Assembly: GCA_934271275.1 (NCBI GenBank)
Contig: CAKQRD010000007.1
Coordinates: forward strand, 76,333-140,332
DNA length: 64,000 nt
Direction of reading: 5' to 3'
From: an uncultured Clostridia bacterium
Lineage (GTDB): Bacteria; Bacillota; Clostridia; Christensenellales; Borkfalkiaceae
This document shows positions 16,343 through 25,138 of this stretch, in pieces. The notes beneath the pieces are model-generated. The model did no database searches. It was not told where the DNA came from and worked only from the letters and a program-made list of their open reading frames with translations. A program made the translations under genes and the position numbers. Positions within the stretch are counted from its first letter, which is position 1. Each line of letters begins with the position of its first letter.

Positions 16343-18274
16343 TTATATAATCATATCGAACGTAAGTCTGACGCCGTTTGCTCTTTTCGCAAGCGTAACA
16401 TCGTTCAAATGCGCGATTCCGCTGCTTTCGCCGAGTTCCGAAAAAGTCGTATCGCTCTTTGCAATATTTTGTTCGTTTATTACTTTTCCGCAAATTTTTT
16501 CTGCGTTATAAACAGAGTATTTTACCCCGCCGACAAGAATTCTTACGTTTGAAACAAAAATCGAATCTTCGCCAAAGCACTCTAAGACGACGTATTCCAC
16601 AGGTTTATTTTTCATAGCGAAACGAATCGTGGACGTTCCGCCAAGGTCAAAAGTAACTGCTTCGGGTTTTACGCTCCCGAAATACAGTTCTTTTTCGGCG
16701 GGTTCGTCCGAATATTTAACAATTATCTTCATTTTCGGCGAACCGAATCCGTCCGGCGTTACCGTATCGAGGTATAAAACGCCGCAATCCCTATTTTCTT
16801 CTATCGTTTGCTTTATTTTTAACACAAGCGACTTTCTGCGTTCTTTTTCCTCGTTCATAAGTCCGCCCGAACTCATAATTCCGCGACGATATTTTCCCCA
16901 TAAATAATCGGCGTTTTCGTTGATTTCTTCAAATCCTCTCTCCGCTTCGTCAAGCGCGGAGAATATTTCCGTAAAATCGACCTCGCCGTTTCCGAAATTT
17001 CTCTTTTCGTACTCGTCAAAAACCTTACAACCCAAAGCGTTTATCTTATAAATAAGATATTTTTCGAACGAAAAATCATAAATATCAAGTAAAATATCAC
17101 GTTTCTCTCCGTTTACTCGCTTTTCGTCCGCAAGGCAATCCCGCAACTTCTCTACAAAATCCTTCATAGTGTTTCTGTAAAGTTGTTTTACGAAATTATC
17201 GTCCTCGGCTTTAACGCCGATATTCGTACCGATAAGGCAAGACGTCAAAACCTGATTTTCGAGCAGAAGTTCTGCGATTTCTTTATCGCCCGTCACCTCT
17301 TCGTACACGTTGACTTTATCGTCGAAATTCTTGATCTGTCCGTTCCAAAGTTTTCCGCAAAGAGCGACAAGGGGGTAAATTCCGTTATAAAAACTCGCCG
17401 CGCGCTCCCAGATCGTTAAAATCGCGCCAATAGGCTTATGTTTTAACGCGTAGCAGGTCAAAGTATCGACGTTGTACGTCGAGGAAGCGTTGCTTCCGTA
17501 TGCGCAGAAAATATATTTAAAACCTAAGCGGTCGTAAACCGATAACCAGTCTTTTCTCACCCTGTTCGTCCAATGACCTTTGGTTTCCGAACCTATAAAA
17601 CCATAATTCCAATGGCATAGAATTATATCCCGCGGCAGGTCGGCTACAATATCGTAATACTCGAAAAAATCATCCCACATGAGCATGCTTTTACCCATGT
17701 TTTTTACAAGCTCGTAGTCGTGCATAACCTGAGAGAAAAAAATATCTTTTTTGGTTATACCCGCTTTAAGACGCGCTTTACATCTCGGACACTCCGCAAA
17801 CTCGAACACCTCGTCCAAGCCCATATGAACGTATTTACCGCGAAATACCGAACAAACCTCCGTAATATACGCGTCGAAAAACTTATTGAAATCGGGGTTC
17901 GATGTGCAACCAACCGAGCCGTGTTTAAAACGTTCGGGAGACCACCCTCTGCCTTCCGCCCTCTCGTCGTTAAACTCTGAAAGGCTTGCCGTTTCTTTAT
18001 ATTGCAGTATTTTTTCGATATGGTAGAAATTCTCGAACGCGGGAATCGCGTCAAGTCCTTTCGTTTCTATATAGCCCGTTATTTCTTTAAGCTCTTCGAG
18101 AGAATAGGAGTCGTCTTTATCAAGAAACGGGGTGACCGTCGTTCTTATCGAACACTCGATATACAGGATAATCGTGTTATATCCGCGCTTCTTGGCGTTA
18201 TCCACGAAACTTTTTACAAAATCGAGTCTTTCTTTTTGTCTCCCGAGGTCAAGTTGTATGGCGATGATTTCCAT
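16343..18274 (-). CDS. GH20-like beta-hexosaminidase family protein
   Basis: It has 643 residues with no signal peptide and AAGGA upstream. The TIM-barrel part (about 1-330) carries the GH20 hallmark HMGLDE (His150, Asp154, Glu155), the catalytic Asp-Glu pair of substrate-assisted hexosaminidases, plus DAIPAFENFYH and MLMWDDFF. A CPRC motif (162-165) follows the active site. The C-terminal half is helical, then beta-rich, and of unknown family. It probably removes N-acetylhexosamine or related sugars from imported oligosaccharides. The N-terminal GH20b domain is missing, so it belongs to a divergent branch and its specificity is uncertain. It sits 11 bases after the GH127-like gene. Confidence 0.82.
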   Translation of the reverse strand: MEIIAIQLDLGRQKERLDFVKSFVDNAKKRGYNTIILYIECSIRTTVTPFLDKDDSYSLEELKEITGYIETKGLDAIPAFENFYHIEKILQYKETASLSEFNDERAEGRGWSPERFKHGSVGCTSNPDFNKFFDAYITEVCSVFRGKYVHMGLDEVFEFAECPRCKARLKAGITKKDIFFSQVMHDYELVKNMGKSMLMWDDFFEYYDIVADLPRDIILCHWNYGFIGSETKGHWTNRVRKDWLSVYDRLGFKYIFCAYGSNASSTYNVDTLTCYALKHKPIGAILTIWERAASFYNGIYPLVALCGKLWNGQIKNFDDKVNVYEEVTGDKEIAELLLENQVLTSCLIGTNIGVKAEDDNFVKQLYRNTMKDFVEKLRDCLADEKRVNGEKRDILLDIYDFSFEKYLIYKINALGCKVFDEYEKRNFGNGEVDFTEIFSALDEAERGFEEINENADYLWGKYRRGIMSSGGLMNEEKERRKSLVLKIKQTIEENRDCGVLYLDTVTPDGFGSPKMKIIVKYSDEPAEKELYFGSVKPEAVTFDLGGTSTIRFAMKNKPVEYVVLECFGEDSIFVSNVRILVGGVKYSVYNAEKICGKVINEQNIAKSDTTFSELGESSGIAHLNDVTLAKRANGVRLTFDMII

Positions 18275-18285
18275 TCTGTTTTTCC

Positions 18286-20100
18286 TTAATCGATTTTATT
18301 CCAGACGCACATATTGCATTTCTCGCTGTCGTAATTTTTCCCTGCCGAAGAATAATCGCAAAGCGTTATTTCGCCGTTTCGGGTTTTTATTTTTACGGTC
18401 TCGTTTGCATTGAAGTCTGTATTTTTGATAAGTCTTGCAACCGCACCGCCCGCCTTTTTCGGCACGACGATCGGCTGTTCAAGATCTTCGCCGAACCTTT
18501 CGTCTCTCGCAAGCACTATCGGACCTCTTTCGTATTCCGCCTTACCGTTCAGGATCTTTCTTTCAACCCTCATCGGCATTGAAACCATAATCTTAGCGCA
18601 ACCGTTCGCTTTAACTAAGGCATAACCGTTTTCCGAACCGAAAACGGCTTTTTCGCCGTTTATCGAAACGGTAAAATCCTTCGTCCACTTCGGTATACGC
18701 AGATACAGCGTCGTTTCGCCGGTCGTTTTCACCGCGATTTTCGCTTCACCCTTTTTATAAAGGTTTGCTCTGACCGAGATTTTGACTCCCGCCGCTTTAT
18801 CCGTATATACTCCGTCGTTATAAAGGTTTATAAAATATCCGTTTTCGCCTTCCGTTATCGCGGCTAATCCGAAAATAGCCGTTCCCGCGCCGCCGATAGC
18901 CGCGCAACAGCCGTAAGACCTTCCGTTTTCCATCACTCTGAAACCGCCGACCTTCTTTGCTCTTTGCCCTAAGCAAAGCGGACTGTAACTGTCGAACGGA
19001 AACGCTTCGTGCGGAACGGATACTGCATCTTTTCCTTCCCAGACGATGCCTAAGGTACGTTTCATCGTCTGATTTTCACTGTTTACCGAACCGAAAAGAG
19101 CGTTATACCCCGACCTTTCTATAACGTCTGCGTATTTCGGGTTACCCGTTAAGGCGAGAAGCTTTGCGCAAAGCTTCATAAGCGTTACCGTAACGCACGT
19201 TTCCTGCATAACGCCTTCGGAATCCTCTGTTTGCTTAACCGAAGAATTATCGAAAAGTTCGTGCGTGCAACCGCAGCAACCTATAACCGTATAATCGCTT
19301 TCAAGAACCATGTCGACGAAGTTGATTACTGTTTTAAGGTCGTCTTCATTCCCCTTAACGGTATAATATTCCAAAAGTCCCTCAAAACAACTCATCATTT
19401 CGTATGCTTTGGTATGGTTGAACTCGAACGGAAATTTTTCTTTGGTTTTACAAAGGCTTATTATATCCTGATCTTCGGAAAATCCCGTGCTTATGATATA
19501 CTCCGAAAAATCGAGATAGTTCTTTTCTCCCGTAAGTTTATAAAGTTTAACGAACGGCTCTAAAATCGAGCAGGAATTCATTCCTCCGTAAATATTCGTC
19601 GTATCGAAAATTCTGACCTTCCCTCTACCGATACCCACTTTTTTCAGAATATAATCCGCATGCTTTTTAAGTGCCTTCGTTATCTTTCTGACAAGCGCTT
19701 TATTTTTGCATATATCGATATAATAAAGGAAGCCGAGCATGGCGTATTTTCTCGACCACATGTCCCAGGCGTTAAACTCGTGTCTTAAATCGTAGGTGGA
19801 AAATCTGCCGTTTTCTTCCTCGGCGGTAAGCATATCCTCTATGCTTTCGGTTATTTCGGCGTAAAGCTTCGCGTTTCCCGTGACTCTGTATGTAAGACAA
19901 GCCGCCCGCATAAGCTTACCCCAGAATTCGCCGCGCCAACCGCCGTCCTCGCCGTCGGGTTTTATTCTGAACTGATTGACGGTGAGTTTCCAAAGGCTTT
20001 TATCCAAAAACTGCTTGTCTAAGGTGTATTGTATCATTTCGCCGGGATAACCTTTCGTTACCGTTTGTCCCGCCGTGGGGAATTTCATAATTTTTTTCAT
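18286..20100 (-). CDS. GH127-like (DUF1680) beta-L-arabinofuranosidase family protein
   Basis: It has 604 residues. The alpha/alpha-barrel region shows the DUF1680 sequence marks GEFWGKLMRAACLTYRVTG, YGGMNSC, and QETCVTVTLMKLCAKLLALTGNPKYADV, and the cysteine motif YGCCAAIG. The last two cover the conserved Glu and the Cys that serve as catalytic residues in GH127/GH146 enzymes. A C-terminal beta-sandwich begins near 430 (TTLYLRIPKW). Characterised relatives release beta-L-arabinofuranose, but the family is broad. There is no signal peptide, so the enzyme is intracellular. It lies 5 bases after the GH95 gene; only a poor ribosome binding site is visible, so translational coupling is likely. 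Confidence 0.85.
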   Translation of the reverse strand: MKKIMKFPTAGQTVTKGYPGEMIQYTLDKQFLDKSLWKLTVNQFRIKPDGEDGGWRGEFWGKLMRAACLTYRVTGNAKLYAEITESIEDMLTAEEENGRFSTYDLRHEFNAWDMWSRKYAMLGFLYYIDICKNKALVRKITKALKKHADYILKKVGIGRGKVRIFDTTNIYGGMNSCSILEPFVKLYKLTGEKNYLDFSEYIISTGFSEDQDIISLCKTKEKFPFEFNHTKAYEMMSCFEGLLEYYTVKGNEDDLKTVINFVDMVLESDYTVIGCCGCTHELFDNSSVKQTEDSEGVMQETCVTVTLMKLCAKLLALTGNPKYADVIERSGYNALFGSVNSENQTMKRTLGIVWEGKDAVSVPHEAFPFDSYSPLCLGQRAKKVGGFRVMENGRSYGCCAAIGGAGTAIFGLAAITEGENGYFINLYNDGVYTDKAAGVKISVRANLYKKGEAKIAVKTTGETTLYLRIPKWTKDFTVSINGEKAVFGSENGYALVKANGCAKIMVSMPMRVERKILNGKAEYERGPIVLARDERFGEDLEQPIVVPKKAGGAVARLIKNTDFNANETVKIKTRNGEITLCDYSSAGKNYDSEKCNMCVWNKID

Positions 20101-20105
20101 ACTCG

Positions 20106-22694
20106 TTATTTCTTTATGTTTAAGTTATTTACTTTCAGCCTGTAATAGTATCTTTCTTTTTCGAGGTCGCTCGCGGGATTTAAAACCGTCGTCGCGCCGT
20201 TTCCTCTGCCTCTTTTATCGCTCTCCGACAAAAGAAGCTTATACGTTAGCCTTGCCTTGTCGTTTTCGGAATAATCGCCGTCGATAAACTCTCCGCTGCT
20301 CGATTTTCCTATAAACGTATATTGCGTTTCGCTGTCCTTCGCCCTGAAAACGTCGTATTCGTTTCCGTCGCTTATCCATTCAAGTTTAACGCCGGGTTTT
20401 TGCCATTTTGCCGCGAATCCCCTCGCTATAAGTCGGTTGACTCGTTTTTTGAATCCCGACAGACAATATTTTTCTCCCGCGACCGTACTGAACGAAATTT
20501 TGCCGTCAATGCAATTTACGGGTATTTCACCGCTATTGTCGCAAACGATTATTTCGTCTGCTTCTCCGCCGTAATAAAGCGTTACCGTGCCGCCTTTATA
20601 GGAGATTATCTCGCATTTTTTTATAATTCCGTCATCATAATCAAGCGAGACTTCAAAATTTCCTCTCGCTTTTAACCCCTTAAAGCTTACTCTTTGCCAT
20701 TTTTCGGGTATTGACGGAAGAATGGAAATATACCCGCCGTGGCTTTGCAGAAGCATTTCCGTAATGCCCGCCGTCGCTCCGAAATTACCGTCTATCTGAA
20801 AAGGCGGGTGAACGTCCCACAAGTTCGGGTGCGTTTTCGTTTTCAAAAGATTTTGCAAAAGAGCGTACGCATGGTCACCCTCTTCCGTTCTCGCCCTCGC
20901 GCAGAGTCTGTGAGCAAGCGCCCAACCTGTCGATTCGTCTCCGCGATAGTCGAGCGTTATTTTTGCTGCATCCAAAGTCGCCGGCGTATCGCCCGTTATC
21001 TGTCCGCCAGGCATAAGCGCGACGAGTTGAGATAAGTGTCTGTGTTTTGCTTCGCCTATTTCGCCGTAAAAACGCTCCTCGTCGTATTCTTTGATTTGCC
21101 CGCTGTATCCGATTCTTACGGGATCGAGAGAATTTATATTTTCTTCTTCATAGCGGGTGGTTTCGTCCGAAATTCCAAGGGCTTCGGATATTTTCAGGTC
21201 GTCCTCGAATACTTCCTTGACCATCTGCTGATCGAAAGAACAGCCGACCGTGTGATAATATTGCTGATACTTATGCTCGTTTACCCATTCTCCCGACAGA
21301 ATCTGCTCGGGCGAAGCCGAGAACGAACACAATTTCCTGCCGTCGTAATCCCGTAAAGTCTTTTTAAGAAACTTCGCCATACCGTGTACCGCGGGATAAG
21401 CGTAATTTTTCAGAAAGTTCTCGTCGCGGGTAAAATCGTATGCGTCATAAAACAATTTTGCGGTAAGCCCGCCGGTCCCCGGTCCGGAATGGCTGTTCGG
21501 ATTTTTTCCTTCGATTTCGTAGCAAAACGCGCTTGTACCGATTATCCAGCCGCAGTCGCCCGCGGCGTTTTCGGGGTTTGTTTCTTTTAACCACGCCTCA
21601 GCGTTTTTCTCCGCCTCGGGAAGATATGCTTTGAAAAAATCCGCATAAGCCTCGAACGTCTCGGCTATGTTCGCCGAAAAGGCGTGCCAATAATTCATCT
21701 GAACGTTGATATTATGCCAGAATCCGCTTCCCCAGGGAGATTTATCGTGAACAGTCCAAACACCTTGAAGCGAAGCGGGCGGCGTCCCTCTTCTCGACGA
21801 GGAAACAAGCAAATATCTGCCGTATTGATAATATAATTCTTCCAGATACGGTTCGGATTCGCCCTCGCGGTAAGACCGCAAAAGCTCGTCGGTCGCCCTT
21901 CCGTCGTCCTTTCCGCCGAGGTCGAATTCAACTCTGTTCATAAGAGACGAAAAGTCCTCGACGTGCCGTTTTAAAAGTTTTTTATATCCGATATTTAATG
22001 CGTTTTCAAGTCTTTCGGAAACCTTTTCCGTCGGATCGCAACCTACCGCTTTATGCGTGAAAAACGCCTCGGGACAAAGCTTATACGAAGTATCGAAAAC
22101 AACGTAAACGTCCGCGTATAAAGCGTTTATCACCGCTATTTCGCCGTTTTCGCATTTCTTTTCGCCGTCGGTTACAACCGCGGCTTTCGCCGTATATTTA
22201 AGCTCTCTCGAAGGTAGAGTTCCGCGAGCGACCAGCATATCGCCGTCAGCCGTTATCTCGCCCGTTCTTCCTCCTTCGGATAACGATCTTTCGCCGAGAT
22301 ACGGTATGACGATTTTCGCCCGCACGTTCTTCGGCTTATCGAATTCCGCGCGGTAAACGAAAACGTTGTCGGGGTAATCGTAAAACGCTTTTCTCGTCAC
22401 CGAACCGAAGTTTGAAACGTACTCGGAATACACTATGCCGGTTCTTAAATCGAGTCCTCTCTCGTAATTTTCCGCCTTGTCGTTAAACGCAACGTAAAGT
22501 TCAAGAAAGCTCGACACGCCGCCTAAACGGAAAGGGTTTGCGAAAACGTTCGTAGTGAACTGAACGCGTTCTTCGTCAGTACCGCCGAAAACGCTCGCGC
22601 CTCCGTAGCCGTTACCTATCGGCAAAGAATATTTTTCCCACCCCACGTTTGTTCTTTCGGCGGGAGTTTTGTATCTTAATTTTAAATCTTTCAA
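20106..22694 (-). CDS. GH95 family alpha-L-fucosidase (or alpha-L-galactosidase)
   Basis: It has 862 residues from a TTG start. The GH95 layout is clear: the N-terminal beta domain starts with SLPIGNGYGGASVFGGTDEE, and the catalytic barrel contains FWHNINVQMNYWHAF, DCGWIIGTSAF, GGLTAKLFYDAYDFT, and the C-terminal HRHLSQLVALMPGGQI and IDGNFGATAGITEMLLQSH. These surround the residues that position the water and acid in family members. It removes terminal alpha-L-fucose (some relatives alpha-L-galactose) by inversion. No signal peptide is present, so it acts in the cytoplasm after import. The last 100 residues form an extra domain of unknown family. Its operon partner fucU is consistent with fucose release. 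Confidence 0.92.
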   Translation of the reverse strand: MKDLKLRYKTPAERTNVGWEKYSLPIGNGYGGASVFGGTDEERVQFTTNVFANPFRLGGVSSFLELYVAFNDKAENYERGLDLRTGIVYSEYVSNFGSVTRKAFYDYPDNVFVYRAEFDKPKNVRAKIVIPYLGERSLSEGGRTGEITADGDMLVARGTLPSRELKYTAKAAVVTDGEKKCENGEIAVINALYADVYVVFDTSYKLCPEAFFTHKAVGCDPTEKVSERLENALNIGYKKLLKRHVEDFSSLMNRVEFDLGGKDDGRATDELLRSYREGESEPYLEELYYQYGRYLLVSSSRRGTPPASLQGVWTVHDKSPWGSGFWHNINVQMNYWHAFSANIAETFEAYADFFKAYLPEAEKNAEAWLKETNPENAAGDCGWIIGTSAFCYEIEGKNPNSHSGPGTGGLTAKLFYDAYDFTRDENFLKNYAYPAVHGMAKFLKKTLRDYDGRKLCSFSASPEQILSGEWVNEHKYQQYYHTVGCSFDQQMVKEVFEDDLKISEALGISDETTRYEEENINSLDPVRIGYSGQIKEYDEERFYGEIGEAKHRHLSQLVALMPGGQITGDTPATLDAAKITLDYRGDESTGWALAHRLCARARTEEGDHAYALLQNLLKTKTHPNLWDVHPPFQIDGNFGATAGITEMLLQSHGGYISILPSIPEKWQRVSFKGLKARGNFEVSLDYDDGIIKKCEIISYKGGTVTLYYGGEADEIIVCDNSGEIPVNCIDGKISFSTVAGEKYCLSGFKKRVNRLIARGFAAKWQKPGVKLEWISDGNEYDVFRAKDSETQYTFIGKSSSGEFIDGDYSENDKARLTYKLLLSESDKRGRGNGATTVLNPASDLEKERYYYRLKVNNLNIKK

Positions 22695-22703
22695 ATTTTT
22701 CTC

Positions 22704-25121
22704 TTATTTCAGATATTCTTTCGCCGCGCGCCAGAATTCGGGACTTTCCACGGGTGCGTCGTCGAGTTCCCAGAACTGCGTCATCGTCCGTTCTTTCACG
22801 GGAGATTCGGCGCAAGCCGACATATATGCTTTCAATTTTTTAAGCGTTACATCGTTTTCGGGCTTGAAATCCTCGCTTCTTATGTACTTTCTGATACATT
22901 CCGACATTGCGACCGCCGACGGTTCGCCCTCGTCAAGTCCCGTAAGATTAAGCCCGCACACGAGCAAATTACCCTTGCCGACTTTAAATTCAAACAAATA
23001 CGCAAAATCTCTGAGAGTCCTGTCGGGCATAAGCTCCGGCAAATTGTAAGCGTCTTTATAGGCGTCGAATCTGTCACGCGAACTTTTATCTATACCGGAA
23101 ATAAGTTTTTTCGCTTTAACGGGGAAATCGTCGAGATTGATTTTGTCGCAATCTTCGCTTATCGCGCTGAAATTGAAATCGTAGTATTCTTCGCACGGAA
23201 AACCGTATTTATTAAGCGTTTTCTTATCGTTTAACCCGCCGAAATTCGTGCCTCTGTCCCATATAACTGGTTTAAAACGATTCCAACTTGCCTTAAACGC
23301 GTATTTCGGTTTTTTTACGTCGGGATTTCGACGATGTCTCGTCCATCCCGAACGGTATACAAGGCATACGTTTTTACCATTTTCAAGCAAATCGAACGCC
23401 TTTTCGATATCGTCGGTTACAGCCGCATTATCGGCGACGTAAGAAACGAATTCTTTGTAGCTTTCTTTTTTCGCGGGTTCGTCGTATACCCACAACGTCC
23501 ATTCGTTTTCGGAATAAACTCCGTTTTCGGTCGTAAGCCTTATTTTTAAAACGTAAACGCCCGATTCTTTCGGCAACGTTATTTTCGCTTTGCATAACCT
23601 ATACGAGCCTTTTCTCGAAACGTCGACGTTTTTCATAAAACACTCGACGTAAGTCTTTCCGCCTTTTTCAAGCGTCAATAAAAGGTTCGCCCTCGTTTCC
23701 GCATCCTCTCCGAGGTTGGAAAAATAAACGGGTACGATTATTTCGTCCGCACAGAAATAATTTCTCGTTTTCAAGTCCGTCGCCAAAACCCTGTCGCCGT
23801 TGAATTTAAGAAAATCTTCGGGTTTTACGCAGGTTTCGTCGTCAAAGCAATCTACAACGCCGTTGGAATTCTCGTATGCGTCGGTATCGGCAAACTGCAA
23901 GAAGTGGAAGCCGCCGAGCAGCGGGCTTTTCCGCATTTCTTCATAAGCGGTTTTCCAGCAGATAAACTGAAAATGTTTGCTCGCCCCGAACATTTCGGCA
24001 AAGGAATCCTTAAACCCTTTTTCCTCTATGAGCTTAATCTCTTCGTCCACCCACCACGGCATAGGCGCGCCGCTTTTTATAAACTTCTTTTTGAGCGAAT
24101 AAAAGTCTTTGAGAGCCGTATAATGGCACACCTCGTGCGCGAGAAGCGGCACGTTGAAATACAAGTCCCTGACGATTTCGCAATTCCTCGTTTCGACCTT
24201 CATCGGCTCGTTTTCGTCTACGTTCGCCGCAAGAAGATTCTCGGTGTCGTCGTACATTCCCGCGTGTTTGCCGTAAGGAAAATAGTAGCTCAAATGCTGA
24301 ACGTCCATATCGACGTTCGGGCGATTATTTTTACCCCAAGCGCAAGTGTCGAGAAAAAGCCGGGTACCGTCAAGCGAGTCGATTTTCTCTCTGATTTTGC
24401 GAATATCTTCCGCACTCGCACGCTTTATCTCGTTCCCTATGCAGTAAACGGCGAAGGACGGGTGATTGAAACACCTGTCAACCGTCTCCTTCAAAAACTC
24501 TTCGGGAACGATTGCACTGCCCGTAGTAACCATTTCCTCTAAGTTATTATAAATATCGTGCGGAGGACGAAGTTCGACGTGAACGAGCATACCGACCTCG
24601 TCCGCTGCTTCGAAAAGTTCGTCTTCGGGAACGACCGAATGAAATCTGACGTAGTTAAAGCCGAATTTCTTGGCTTCTTTCAGATTTTTAAGGTAAAAAT
24701 CTTTAAGAGAAAGCCCGAGAAGGTTGGAATGATCGTGCGCCTTCGCTCCGCGGATATAACCCCTTATATACACGGGCTTACCGTTTATCGTAATGTTTTT
24801 TCCGTTTTGACCTATCTTTCTGAATCCGAATTTACCGCAAAGCGTTTCTTTCTCGCCGTCGGCGTAAGTGATTTCAACCCGATATTCATATAATTCGGGG
24901 TCGGAAAGAGACCACAACCGAGGATTTTCTATAAAAAAATCGCCGCAAAAGATATAGTCTTTTTCAAGGTCATAGTCAAATAAATAGCGTCGACCTGTCT
25001 TATCCGTTATTTTCAACCCGACAACTTTTATCTTTTTATGAGATTCGACGAATACGCGTCCGTATCCGTCGGTATTCGTCGAATTTATTTTAATTTTTGC
25101 CGTTCGTTCTGCACTCGTCAT
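22704..25121 (-). CDS. GH2 family glycosidase lacking the N-terminal sugar-binding domain
   Basis: It has 805 residues from the ATG 17 bases after the upstream stop; another ATG at 25154 would overlap that gene. Neither has a good ribosome binding site. The chain begins in the immunoglobulin-like domain of GH2 enzymes (NPRLWSLSDPELYEYRVEI) and continues into the TIM barrel with GKPVYIRGYIRGAKAHD, the acid/base Glu in CIGNEIKRAS and the nucleophile Glu in LLAHEVCHY. A long C-terminal part (about 520-805) follows. Usual GH2 enzymes have an extra 150-200 residue jelly-roll before the Ig-like domain, which is absent here. It may be a beta-galactosidase, glucuronidase or mannosidase type. The specificity is open. 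Confidence 0.85.
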   Translation of the reverse strand: MTSAERTAKIKINSTNTDGYGRVFVESHKKIKVVGLKITDKTGRRYLFDYDLEKDYIFCGDFFIENPRLWSLSDPELYEYRVEITYADGEKETLCGKFGFRKIGQNGKNITINGKPVYIRGYIRGAKAHDHSNLLGLSLKDFYLKNLKEAKKFGFNYVRFHSVVPEDELFEAADEVGMLVHVELRPPHDIYNNLEEMVTTGSAIVPEEFLKETVDRCFNHPSFAVYCIGNEIKRASAEDIRKIREKIDSLDGTRLFLDTCAWGKNNRPNVDMDVQHLSYYFPYGKHAGMYDDTENLLAANVDENEPMKVETRNCEIVRDLYFNVPLLAHEVCHYTALKDFYSLKKKFIKSGAPMPWWVDEEIKLIEEKGFKDSFAEMFGASKHFQFICWKTAYEEMRKSPLLGGFHFLQFADTDAYENSNGVVDCFDDETCVKPEDFLKFNGDRVLATDLKTRNYFCADEIIVPVYFSNLGEDAETRANLLLTLEKGGKTYVECFMKNVDVSRKGSYRLCKAKITLPKESGVYVLKIRLTTENGVYSENEWTLWVYDEPAKKESYKEFVSYVADNAAVTDDIEKAFDLLENGKNVCLVYRSGWTRHRRNPDVKKPKYAFKASWNRFKPVIWDRGTNFGGLNDKKTLNKYGFPCEEYYDFNFSAISEDCDKINLDDFPVKAKKLISGIDKSSRDRFDAYKDAYNLPELMPDRTLRDFAYLFEFKVGKGNLLVCGLNLTGLDEGEPSAVAMSECIRKYIRSEDFKPENDVTLKKLKAYMSACAESPVKERTMTQFWELDDAPVESPEFWRAAKEYLK

Positions 25122-25138
25122 ATCTGTTATGATATCGG

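Noticed and set aside
15198..16493. Longer N-terminus of the CE15-like gene
   Set aside because: The extra 59 residues are Arg/Lys/Tyr-rich, overlap the upstream gene and have no family match; the internal ATG fits the family start.
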